DNA of 5,258 nt from an uncultured Halieaceae bacterium (GTDB lineage: Bacteria > Pseudomonadota > Gammaproteobacteria > Pseudomonadales > Halieaceae): positions 1-5,258 of the forward strand of contig CALJFL010000031.1 in the NCBI GenBank assembly GCA_938074135.1, written 5' to 3'. Positions 1 through 5,258 of the stretch are shown piece by piece; positions within the stretch are counted from its first letter, which is position 1; each line of letters starts with the position of its first letter. The notes under the pieces are model-generated. The model did not search any database. It was not told the origin of the DNA and saw only the letters and a list, made by a program, of their open reading frames with translations. The translations under genes were made by a program, and so were the position numbers.

Positions 1-501
1 CATCTGCTGCGCTGAAAATATTTCTGCTGCTACCAGTATTCTCTTGGCGAGATTGACCCCAAGTCGCTCGACAAAACGGTTGATTCCGCTGATGGGATAA
101 CAAAGGCCAATGGCTGCAGCCGGCACCCGCAGGCGGGTATCTTCTATACCGATTCTAAAATCGCAACTCAATGCGAGCTCCACACCGCCACCGAAGACAT
201 TGCCATTGAGCGAGCAGATCGTGGGGATCTCAAGTGCCGCCAGCTGGTCCGTCGTGGCCTGAAAACAATCGCCGCTGATTTTGCCGGCATTGAGCTCAGC
301 CAGGGAGGCACCGGCACAAAAGGTTTTGTCACCGGCGCCTGTCACCACCAGCACACGCACCTGCGCATCGTCGCTCACCTGTTTGAGGCAGGCCTGGATA
401 GCTTCCAGCTCTCCCTGCCCGAGCGAATTGTGACGGTCGGGATTATTCAGCAGGAGCTGCCCTACGTGGCCTTTCTGGGTGTACTCGATAGTATCCGTCA
501 T
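1..501 (-). CDS. Enoyl-CoA hydratase/isomerase family protein (crotonase fold), 3' end off window
   Basis: The visible part is the N-terminal 167 residues, starting at ATG 501-499 behind a good Shine-Dalgarno (AGGTGG on the minus strand, 509-514). It shows crotonase landmarks: NNPDRHNSL near residues 19-27, the first oxyanion-hole segment FCAGASLAEL (61-70, with A63), and the second, FGGGVELALSCDFRI (103-117, with G105). Family members hydrate, isomerise or otherwise process acyl-CoA thioesters through an oxyanion hole that holds the thioester carbonyl. E108 matches the first catalytic Glu of rat mitochondrial hydratase (E144). The position of the second (E164) is A128, in VPAAAIGL, so classical enoyl-CoA hydratase chemistry is doubtful; an isomerase, a decarboxylase-like or another crotonase activity is possible. 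About 90-100 residues, including the trimerisation helices, would lie beyond the left edge. It is transcribed divergently from tag. Family assignment is firm; substrate and reaction are not known. Confidence 0.88.
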   Translation of the reverse strand, partial: MTDTIEYTQKGHVGQLLLNNPDRHNSLGQGELEAIQACLKQVSDDAQVRVLVVTGAGDKTFCAGASLAELNAGKISGDCFQATTDQLAALEIPTICSLNGNVFGGGVELALSCDFRIGIEDTRLRVPAAAIGLCYPISGINRFVERLGVNLAKRILVAAEIFSAQQM

Positions 502-622
502 GCTCGTTCCACCTGTGGTTTCAAGGAAATTCTTGCACATGCCGCTCCTGTCCGCCACTCACGTGGACAAGTATTGGCTGCCGAACCATACTCGATAGCA
601 AGATCTTGATCCAGGACACGAG
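502..622. promoter_or_regulatory. Divergent intergenic region between the crotonase gene and tag
   Basis: This 121-bp spacer must hold the 5' signals of both the leftward crotonase gene and the rightward tag gene. No convincing -35/-10 pair was found on either strand by eye. Two short symmetrical elements are visible: TGTCC (549-553) and GGACA (565-569) as inverted arms 11 bp apart, and a perfect 10-bp palindrome, CAAGATCTTG (599-608), just before the tag ribosome-binding site (AGGA, 613-616). Either could bind a dimeric regulator, but both are short enough to be chance. There is no LexA-type CTGT-N8-ACAG box, so SOS control of tag is not supported. Confidence 0.45.
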
Positions 623-1195
623 ATGAGCAATCGATGCAGCTGGTGTGGTGACGACCCACTCTACGTGGATTATCACGACAAGGAATGGGGTGTGCCGGTA
701 AGAGACGACCCGACCCTGTTTGAGTTTCTGGTCCTCGAGGGCGCCCAGGCGGGTCTGTCCTGGATAACAGTGCTGCGTAAACGCGAGGGCTACCGCAAAC
801 TGTTTGCCGACTTCGACGCAGAAAAGGTCGCCCGCTTTACCGACAAGAAGCTGGATAAGTTACTGCTGGACCCCGGCATCGTCCGCAACAAGCTGAAGGT
901 CTACGGTGCTCGCAAGAACGCCCGTGCATTTCTGGCCGTACAGGAGGAGAAAGGCAGCTTCTCTGATTACATGTGGGATTTTTTGGATGGCGAGCCGATC
1001 CAGAATCAGTGGAAAACCCCGAAGAAGGTGCCAGCGACCACGGCTCTGTCTGAAACCATCAGTAAAGATATGAAGAAACGGGGCTTCACCTTTGTTGGCT
1101 CAACAATCATCTATGCGCATATGCAGGCCACGGGTATGGTAAATGATCACACCCTCGACTGTTTCAGGCACAAGGAGTGTCGCGCGCTGGCCTGA
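623..1195 (+). CDS. tag: DNA-3-methyladenine glycosylase I (Tag)
   Basis: Cytoplasmic base-excision repair enzyme that removes 3-methyladenine from alkylated DNA by cleaving the N-glycosidic bond. The 190 residues compare with 187 in E. coli and align almost without gaps, offset by +1. The zinc ligands of the E. coli protein (C4, H17, H175, C179) are C5, H18, H176 and C180 here, so the structural zinc that joins the two termini is intact. The base-recognition pocket (Y16, E38, W46 in E. coli) is Y17, E39 and W47, inside the signature LEGAQAGLSW. The C-terminal KKRGFTFVG and MVNDH segments are also conserved. The ATG start is supported by AGGA six bases upstream and by placing C5 correctly. 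It is the first gene of a plus-strand run, 46 bp before the MATE gene, and diverges from the crotonase gene. Nothing suggests it is damaged. Confidence 0.97.
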   Translation: MSNRCSWCGDDPLYVDYHDKEWGVPVRDDPTLFEFLVLEGAQAGLSWITVLRKREGYRKLFADFDAEKVARFTDKKLDKLLLDPGIVRNKLKVYGARKNARAFLAVQEEKGSFSDYMWDFLDGEPIQNQWKTPKKVPATTALSETISKDMKKRGFTFVGSTIIYAHMQATGMVNDHTLDCFRHKECRALA

Positions 1196-1225
1196 AATCG
1201 GCAGGCTGATACACTGACGCCCCCC

Positions 1226-1232
1226 AAAGGAG
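1226..1232 (+). promoter_or_regulatory. Shine-Dalgarno deciding the TTG start of the MATE gene
   Basis: AAAGGAG lies nine bases before TTG 1242-1244. No ATG or GTG occurs in this frame before codon 36, which is inside the first membrane helix, so this strong ribosome-binding site fixes the start at the TTG. Confidence 0.8.
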
Positions 1233-1241
1233 CGCCTGTTT

Positions 1242-2642
1242 TTGTCCGATGCAGTCCCAGTAGAGCGTGAATCGCACAGCCGCCGTGTCTGGCAACTGGC
1301 GTGGCCCAGCATCCTGTCCAACCTGCTGTTCACCACAGTCGGCTTCATGCATATCAAGATCGTGGCCGAGCTCGGCACCTCGGCTGTCGCTGCGGTCACT
1401 ACCGGTCACCGCGTATTCTTCCTGATTCAGGCTATTCTCATGGGGGTCTCGATTGCCGCCACCGCCATGATCTCCAGGGCCTGGGGCGCCAAGGATATAC
1501 GCCAGGCTGAAAGCGATACCTGGACGGCACTGACCGTCTCAATTGCGCTCGCGGCCGTCCTCTCACTGCCGGCTCTTCTTATTCCAGAACAATTGGCAGG
1601 GCTGTTTGGGCTGGACGATGAGACCACGCGGTTAGCGGGAACCTTTATATTCTGGCTGGGCGTGTTCAATGTCGCCACAGCCGTCAACATGATGCTCCAA
1701 ACTGCGCTGCGCGCCACCGGCGACGTGATAACCCCTCTGTGGATTCTCTCGTTCAGCACCGTACTCAACATCACTTTTGGCTTCTGCCTCGCCTATGGCC
1801 TTGGCCCTTTACCCGCCATGGGTGTTGCCGGCGTCGCTCTGGGCGGAAGTTCTGCCGCCACTCTGGTCACGATTGTTTTCGCCACACTCTGGTGGCGCGG
1901 TCGGTTTAATCTGAAGCCAATCAAACGCCTGTCCATAGACTGGCTGGCCACGCGCCGACTGGCCGCTATCGGCATGCCGTCGATTATCGAGCAGGGCGTG
2001 GTGCAACTGGCCTTTCTGCTGTTCTTCGGCATCGTCGCCCAATATGGCACCGCGCCTTATGCCGCTTATGGTATCGGCGTGAGCCTGGTTTCATTTCCGA
2101 TTGTTGTTGGCTTCGGTTTTGGTATCGCCGCAGCCACCCTGGTCGGCCAACAACTCGGCGCCGGGCGACCGGAGGCCGCCGTAGCGGTGGGCTGGCGCTC
2201 ACTGCGCATGGCTGTGGGGGCAATGACCGGCCTTTCCATTATTCTGGCGTGGTACGCACGGGACCTGGCCAGCTTCATGATCAATGACCCCGAAGTCATC
2301 GAGTACACCGTGGTTTTCATTTATATGATGGCCGCCGCCCAGCCGATGATGGCCTGCGAAGTCGCACTGGCAGGCTCTCTGCGCGGTGCCGGTGACACCC
2401 GCTTCCCGCTCATTGCAACCTATTGCGGCCTGCTGCTGGGCCGCCTGCTGCCCGCCTGGCTGTTCGCCAGCCTGGAAATGTCAGTCTACTGGATCTTCGC
2501 TGTCATGCTGTTTGACTACAGCCTGAAAGCCGTATTGTTGATCCATCGCTACCGCTCGCGGAAGTGGCTGAACATCAAGATTCACGCCACAAACCGCCAA
2601 CCCACCGGCAAAAACATAGACAGCGACAAAAAAAATACTTAA
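1242..2642 (+). CDS. MATE family multidrug/toxin efflux transporter
   Basis: Inner-membrane antiporter of the MATE family, expected to export cationic drugs or toxic metabolites using a Na+ or H+ gradient. The 466 residues give about 12 hydrophobic helices (near 20-42, 54-78, 95-115, 132-155, 162-186, 193-216, 243-268, 277-302, 318-338, 355-378, 385-408, 415-435). The family's two-fold pseudo-repeat is clear: LQTALRATGDVITPL (152-166) in the first half matches LAGSLRGAGDTRFPL (376-390) in the second. The second half opens with GMPSIIEQ, whose Glu (E250) is typical of one MATE branch. In TM1 the usual Asp (D36 of Vibrio NorM, D41 of PfMATE) appears to be H37 (MHIKIVAELG), with a Lys two residues on, so coupling or substrate range may differ. 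The tail after about residue 437 is basic and polar and ends in an A-rich stretch. The TTG start is set by a strong AAAGGAG. It lies 46 bp after tag and 26 bp before the TetR gene, a common efflux-regulator pairing. The substrate cannot be named. Confidence 0.94.
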   Translation: MSDAVPVERESHSRRVWQLAWPSILSNLLFTTVGFMHIKIVAELGTSAVAAVTTGHRVFFLIQAILMGVSIAATAMISRAWGAKDIRQAESDTWTALTVSIALAAVLSLPALLIPEQLAGLFGLDDETTRLAGTFIFWLGVFNVATAVNMMLQTALRATGDVITPLWILSFSTVLNITFGFCLAYGLGPLPAMGVAGVALGGSSAATLVTIVFATLWWRGRFNLKPIKRLSIDWLATRRLAAIGMPSIIEQGVVQLAFLLFFGIVAQYGTAPYAAYGIGVSLVSFPIVVGFGFGIAAATLVGQQLGAGRPEAAVAVGWRSLRMAVGAMTGLSIILAWYARDLASFMINDPEVIEYTVVFIYMMAAAQPMMACEVALAGSLRGAGDTRFPLIATYCGLLLGRLLPAWLFASLEMSVYWIFAVMLFDYSLKAVLLIHRYRSRKWLNIKIHATNRQPTGKNIDSDKKNT

Positions 2643-2665
2643 AGTTGGAATCTTAGACTAGAAAG
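2628..2665 (+). promoter_or_regulatory. AT-rich candidate promoter before the TetR gene
   Basis: The end of the MATE gene and the 26-bp gap form a clear A/T-rich island (an A8 tract at 2628-2635, then TACTTAAAG) in otherwise GC-rich DNA. TAGACT (2654-2659) matches the -10 consensus TATAAT at four of six bases, but no good -35 lies 16-18 bp upstream. If it is used, transcription would start almost at GTG 2669, giving a nearly leaderless message, which would fit the lack of a well-spaced Shine-Dalgarno. This is weak evidence; read-through from tag-MATE is the alternative. Confidence 0.25.
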
Positions 2666-2667
2666 TA

Positions 2668-2680
2668 GGTGACGGTCACC
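2668..2680. promoter_or_regulatory. Inverted repeat on the TetR start codon, candidate autoregulatory operator
   Basis: GGTGAC-G-GTCACC is a perfect inverted repeat with 6-bp arms around one central base. It begins one base before, and covers, the GTG start (2669-2671) of the tandem TetR gene. TetR-family repressors usually bind imperfect palindromes at their own promoters, so both position and symmetry fit autorepression. At 13 bp it is at the short end for a TetR operator, and the symmetry does not extend outward. Alternatively it may act as a small RNA hairpin that hides the start codon, or be a coincidence of coding sequence. Confidence 0.4.
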
Positions 2681-3979
2681 CCGCCCCCCATTTTGGCCTC
2701 CAACGACAAGACAAACGAACAGCCCGCCTCGCCGTTTAACCGCAGCGCGCAGCATGATGCAAAACGTACGGCAATCCTGTCGCAGGCGGCTATGCTGTTC
2801 AATTCCAAGGGCTCGCGAGCCACAACCCTGCGCGATATTGCCGAGAGTCTGGGGCTGACCAAAACCAGCCTCTACTACTACGTAAAAACCAAAGAAGAGC
2901 TGATCTACCAGTGTTACATGGCTGCCCTGGAGCGCCACCACGCGAATCTGGACGAAATCGAACAGCAGCATAGCGATCCGCTGGCGCGGGCCTCGGCCTT
3001 CTTCCTGCAACACTTCGACAACTGGGCCGCCGCCCGCGAGGGCCAAGGGGTGCACATCGCTGCGCTTATGGAAATTGCCTCGCTCAAGGGTAGCCACCGC
3101 AAGGACGTTGAGGCGCAATATATCGCCATGTTCAAGCGCATCAGGCAGTATCTTCGCGACGGCATAGAACAGGGTGAGTTACGCCAATGCGACGCCACCT
3201 CGGCAACCCGCGCCATTTTGGGTTCCGTCGAATGGATATTCTACTGGCTCCACAACGTACCGGCCGATCAGGTGCAGAGCATCGCACAGCAGGCTCTGGA
3301 CATCCTTACCAAAGGCCTGTACGCGGGTCCGGGCGACTTCCAACGGACCCATATCAAACTGCAACCGGCAGCGTCCAGCCAGGTTCATGGTTTTGACCGC
3401 GAGGAACAAAACCGACTCAAGCAAGAAGCATTCTATAAGACCGGCACCTGGTTTTTTAACAAGAAAGGCTTCAATGGCGCGTCACTGGATGAAATTGCCG
3501 ACCACCTGAAAGTATCAAAAGGTGCGTTTTACTATCACATCAAGAACAAGGAAGACCTACTGTTCAACTGTTACCGCTACTCACTGGATATTATCCAGAA
3601 CCTGCAGGAGCAGGCGGCGGCAACTGATGTCAGCGGTCTACAAAAAGTGGAGCTGTCCTGCCGGCAAGTTTTCTATGCCCAGAATTCCGAACAAGGTCCA
3701 CTGATTCGCTACAACACGATCACCGCCCTGCCCCCACCCCTAAGGCGCAAGGTGCTGCAACGGACTAACGCCAACAACAGCATGTTCGAGAGCTTCATCA
3801 AGGCGGGCATAGAAGATGGCAGTGTGCGGCCCGTTAATACCGTCATCGCGCAGAATTTGATCGCAGGCGCCATCAACGCTGCCATGGACATCAGCCTGTG
3901 GCGACGCGTAGACGATATAGAAGATGCAGCCACCGATTACTTCGACGTATTTCTCAATGGCCTGCTACCCAGAACCTAG
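2669..3979 (+). CDS. Tandem double-domain TetR/AcrR family transcriptional regulator
   Basis: At 436 residues this is about twice a normal TetR protein (190-220), because it holds two complete units in one frame. Unit 1 (about 30-218) has its helix-turn-helix at 52-78, with TLRDIAESLGLTKTSLYYYV. Unit 2 (about 245-434) has SLDEIADHLKVSKGAFYYHI at 272-291. Each is followed by a helical ligand/dimer domain of about 130-140 residues. Aligning 44-83 with 263-302 gives 17 identities in 40, so the units are paralogous but old. Both keep the core HTH pattern and the YY...K.KE.L end, so both may bind DNA. The C-terminal part of unit 1 (VEWIFYWLH near 187-195) is loosely like regulators of lipid or acyl-CoA catabolism; I hold that weakly. 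A TAG stop lies directly before GTG 2669, and the only other plausible start before the HTH is TTG 2693, so GTG is preferred although no well-spaced Shine-Dalgarno is seen. It sits between the MATE gene and tesB, which are its likely targets. Confidence 0.94.
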   Translation: MTVTPPPILASNDKTNEQPASPFNRSAQHDAKRTAILSQAAMLFNSKGSRATTLRDIAESLGLTKTSLYYYVKTKEELIYQCYMAALERHHANLDEIEQQHSDPLARASAFFLQHFDNWAAAREGQGVHIAALMEIASLKGSHRKDVEAQYIAMFKRIRQYLRDGIEQGELRQCDATSATRAILGSVEWIFYWLHNVPADQVQSIAQQALDILTKGLYAGPGDFQRTHIKLQPAASSQVHGFDREEQNRLKQEAFYKTGTWFFNKKGFNGASLDEIADHLKVSKGAFYYHIKNKEDLLFNCYRYSLDIIQNLQEQAAATDVSGLQKVELSCRQVFYAQNSEQGPLIRYNTITALPPPLRRKVLQRTNANNSMFESFIKAGIEDGSVRPVNTVIAQNLIAGAINAAMDISLWRRVDDIEDAATDYFDVFLNGLLPRT

Positions 3980-3985
3980 CAGCAG

Positions 3986-4007
3986 GCTGGCCAGCAACTC
4001 TGCCAGC
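3986..4007 (+). other. Short GC-rich dyad in the tetR-tesB gap
   Basis: GCTGGCCAGC (3986-3995) is a perfect 10-bp palindrome just after the TetR stop codon, and a second GCCAGC follows at 4002-4007. The GCTGGC arm (3986-3991) could therefore pair with the distal GCCAGC across a 10-base loop, forming a small stem ahead of the tesB ribosome-binding site. There is no T-run directly after the stem, so it does not look like a terminator. It may be structure in the mRNA, a protein site, or chance. Confidence 0.25.
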
Positions 4008-4014
4008 GCAGGAT

Positions 4015-4019
4015 AAGGA
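4015..4019 (+). promoter_or_regulatory. Shine-Dalgarno deciding the TTG start of tesB
   Basis: AAGGA lies seven bases before TTG 4027-4029. The protein from this TTG matches the E. coli TesB N terminus in length and register (LEDLL against LKNLL), while the longer frame opening at ATG 3898 adds 43 Arg-rich residues with no family resemblance. Confidence 0.82.
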
Positions 4020-4026
4020 CACTTTT

Positions 4027-4881
4027 TTGCTCAGTAAACTGGAAGATCTACTCAACTACCTGGAAGTTGAGCGCATTGATAAATACCTGTTCATCGGCAG
4101 GAGCCCTGAAAAACCCAGGCGGGTTTTTGGCGGCCAGGTACTATCGCAGGCGCTGAATGCGGCCATTCGTACTGTCGAGGGCGACCGTATCGCGCACTCC
4201 ATGCACGCCTATTTTCTGCGCGGCGGAGATCCGAGCAGGCAGATTGTCTATGAGGTAGACCCCATCCGCGACGGCAAGAGTTTCGCCACCCGGCGGGTGG
4301 TTGCTACCCAGGACGGCAAGGCCATCTTCAATACCTCGGTGTCCTTCCACATAGAGGAGGAAGGTCTGGAACACCAGATCACCATGCCCGACGTGCCGCC
4401 ACCGGAAGAGCTGGAAACAGATCGCGAGCACTGGGAGAGAACGGGCCAAAAGCAGGGCGATTATGAGCCGCCGCGGGTGCCGTCGATCGAACGGCGAATG
4501 ATTGACCGCCGCGACAATAAAAATCCGGTACCGGATAAGCCACGGCAGCACACCTGGTTCAGGGTGAACGAAAAGCTGTCCGACGAACTCACGCTACACC
4601 AGACACTGCTCGCCTATATCTCCGACGTCTCCCTGCTGGGCACGGCGCTCAGGCCACACCCCTACACCGGTGCCAGTAAAGCCATTCAGCTGGCCAGCCT
4701 AGATCATGGCTTGTGGTTCCACAGGCCTTTTCGGGTCGACGAGTACCTGCTCTACACCATGGACAGTCCCACAGCCTATGGCAGCCGCGGTTTCAGTCGG
4801 GGCAACTTTTACAATCGCGAGGGAGCGCTGATAGCCTCCACCACGCAGGAGTCCCTGATGCGCCTGCGTGACGACGACTGA
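4027..4881 (+). CDS. tesB: Acyl-CoA thioesterase II (TesB)
   Basis: Cytoplasmic thioesterase that hydrolyses acyl-CoA to free fatty acid and CoA, with broad medium- to long-chain preference in the family. From TTG 4027 it has 284 residues against 286 in E. coli, in the double-hotdog arrangement. The N-terminal hotdog carries RRVFGGQVLSQAL (31-43) and HSMHAYFLRGGD (57-68). The C-terminal one carries LHQTLLAYISD (190-200), LASLDHGLWFHRPF (222-235) and STTQESLMR (271-279). The catalytic triad D204/T228/Q278 of E. coli maps to D200, S224 and Q274; Ser in place of Thr is also found in the peroxisomal homologue ACOT8, so the site should work. The central linker (about 125-175), rich in charged residues and proline, is the least conserved part. 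It follows the TetR gene by 47 bp and probably shares its transcript; it ends two bases from the convergent phosphatase-like gene. A role in trimming acyl-CoA pools under the regulator's control is inference. Confidence 0.96.
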   Translation: MLSKLEDLLNYLEVERIDKYLFIGRSPEKPRRVFGGQVLSQALNAAIRTVEGDRIAHSMHAYFLRGGDPSRQIVYEVDPIRDGKSFATRRVVATQDGKAIFNTSVSFHIEEEGLEHQITMPDVPPPEELETDREHWERTGQKQGDYEPPRVPSIERRMIDRRDNKNPVPDKPRQHTWFRVNEKLSDELTLHQTLLAYISDVSLLGTALRPHPYTGASKAIQLASLDHGLWFHRPFRVDEYLLYTMDSPTAYGSRGFSRGNFYNREGALIASTTQESLMRLRDDD

Positions 4882-4883
4882 CT

Positions 4884-5258
4884 TCAGCGATAACTGACGA
4901 GGTTCTCGCCAGCTTGCTGACTCAGGTACTGCAGGAAGGAACGGTCATTGAAGTAAGACAGTGACACCCGATCACCACTGTAGAACAGCTGCGTAATCGA
5001 GCAATTGAATATGGGTTCATAGAATTTGTAGGCATGCTCACCGCCCAACCCCAGCACCTCGGTAACCAGCGTCGCTATGGTGCCACCCGAGGTGAAAACA
5101 CCGACCGTCTTGCCGCCACCTTCGTTACGCATCAGTTCGTAGAGCGCGTCACGCGCACCCCCTGAGTAGTCAGCCCAACTTTGAATGTTCGGCTCGTTAC
5201 AGGCCGGTGATACCCAGTAATTGAAAACTGCGTCGATCACTTTCTGGTAGTCCTTACT
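4884..5258 (-). CDS. Histidine phosphatase (phosphoglycerate mutase-like) family protein, C-terminal part
   Basis: The last 124 residues are visible; the N terminus, with the expected RHG phospho-acceptor motif, lies beyond the right edge. The frame is open to the window end (codons from 5258 read SKDYQK before the first GTG at 5240), so that GTG should not be taken as the start. The fragment follows the family's C-terminal plan: a helix with GGARDALYELM (33-43 of the fragment), the beta-strand and turn VGVFTSGGTIATLVTEVLGL (52-71), then NCSITQLFYSGDRVSLSYFND (85-105, where family members have an N-x-S-I-T-x-L strand). In catalytically typical members the turn reads SHGG, with the second catalytic His; here it is TSGG, with S57 in that place. 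The enzyme may use other residues, have altered specificity, or be inactive. It converges on tesB with a 2-bp gap and no terminator between. Substrate unknown. Confidence 0.85.
   Translation of the reverse strand, partial: SKDYQKVIDAVFNYWVSPACNEPNIQSWADYSGGARDALYELMRNEGGGKTVGVFTSGGTIATLVTEVLGLGGEHAYKFYEPIFNCSITQLFYSGDRVSLSYFNDRSFLQYLSQQAGENLVSYR

Noticed and set aside
502..622. LexA/SOS box before tag, suggested by the DNA-repair and DinF-like MATE pairing
   Set aside because: Only CTGTCC (548-553) and GGACAA (565-570) are present; spacing and sequence do not fit CTGT-N8-ACAG.
1100..1409. Minus-strand open frames across the tag-MATE junction
   Set aside because: They are antisense to two well-supported genes, have low-complexity composition, and show no recognisable motif or ribosome-binding site.
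1392..1412. GGTCAC-type repeats in the MATE gene (and GTCACC copies near 326-345) as further operator sites
   Set aside because: They are short, lie within conserved coding sequence, and lack the 6+1+6 symmetry of the element at 2668-2680.
2590..2640. Rho-independent terminator at the end of the MATE gene
   Set aside because: The A8 tract (2628-2635) has no stable GC stem ahead of it on the plus strand. Read as a T-tract on the minus strand it has no gene to terminate.
3898..4026. Upstream extension of tesB from ATG 3898, overlapping the TetR gene by 82 bases
   Set aside because: The extra 43 residues are Arg-rich, read a shifted frame of the TetR gene, and have no counterpart in TesB. TTG 4027 has a good Shine-Dalgarno and gives the correct family length.
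5238..5240. GTG as the start of the minus-strand phosphatase-like gene
   Set aside because: The frame stays open to the window edge, and the expected N-terminal half of the family is missing, so this is an internal Val codon.

Overview
The window looks like ordinary chromosomal DNA from a free-living gammaproteobacterium. GC is moderately high, the genes are closely packed, and Tag and TesB align closely with the E. coli proteins. The mix of acyl-CoA genes and TetR regulators suggests a marine lineage such as Halieaceae/Cellvibrionales, but that placement is recollection of gene style and was not tested. I see no RNA gene, CRISPR array, insertion sequence or phage gene.

Layout: a crotonase-fold (enoyl-CoA hydratase/isomerase) gene runs leftward off the left edge (<1-501, minus). 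A 121-bp divergent spacer (502-622) separates it from four plus-strand genes: tag, 3-methyladenine DNA glycosylase I (623-1195); a 12-helix MATE exporter (1242-2642); a 436-residue regulator made of two complete TetR units (2669-3979); and tesB, acyl-CoA thioesterase II (4027-4881). Gaps between them are 46, 26 and 47 bp, with no terminator seen, so they could be one transcript. Two bases after tesB a minus-strand histidine-phosphatase-family gene ends convergently (4884->5258) and runs off the right edge.

How they may work together: tag repairs alkylated DNA, the MATE protein would export cationic or other toxic compounds, and the TetR protein probably controls itself and its neighbours. A perfect 6+1+6 bp inverted repeat sits on its start codon and is a good candidate operator. 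tesB and the divergent crotonase gene both act on acyl-CoA thioesters, so an acyl-CoA-type ligand for the regulator is possible but only inferred.

Most notable points: the tandem TetR architecture; the inverted repeat on its start; three consecutive non-ATG starts (TTG, GTG, TTG); and three enzymes or transporters that appear to lack a canonical active-site residue (second catalytic Glu in the crotonase, second catalytic His in the phosphatase-like protein, TM1 Asp in the MATE protein). I found no clear sign of an undescribed multi-gene system.
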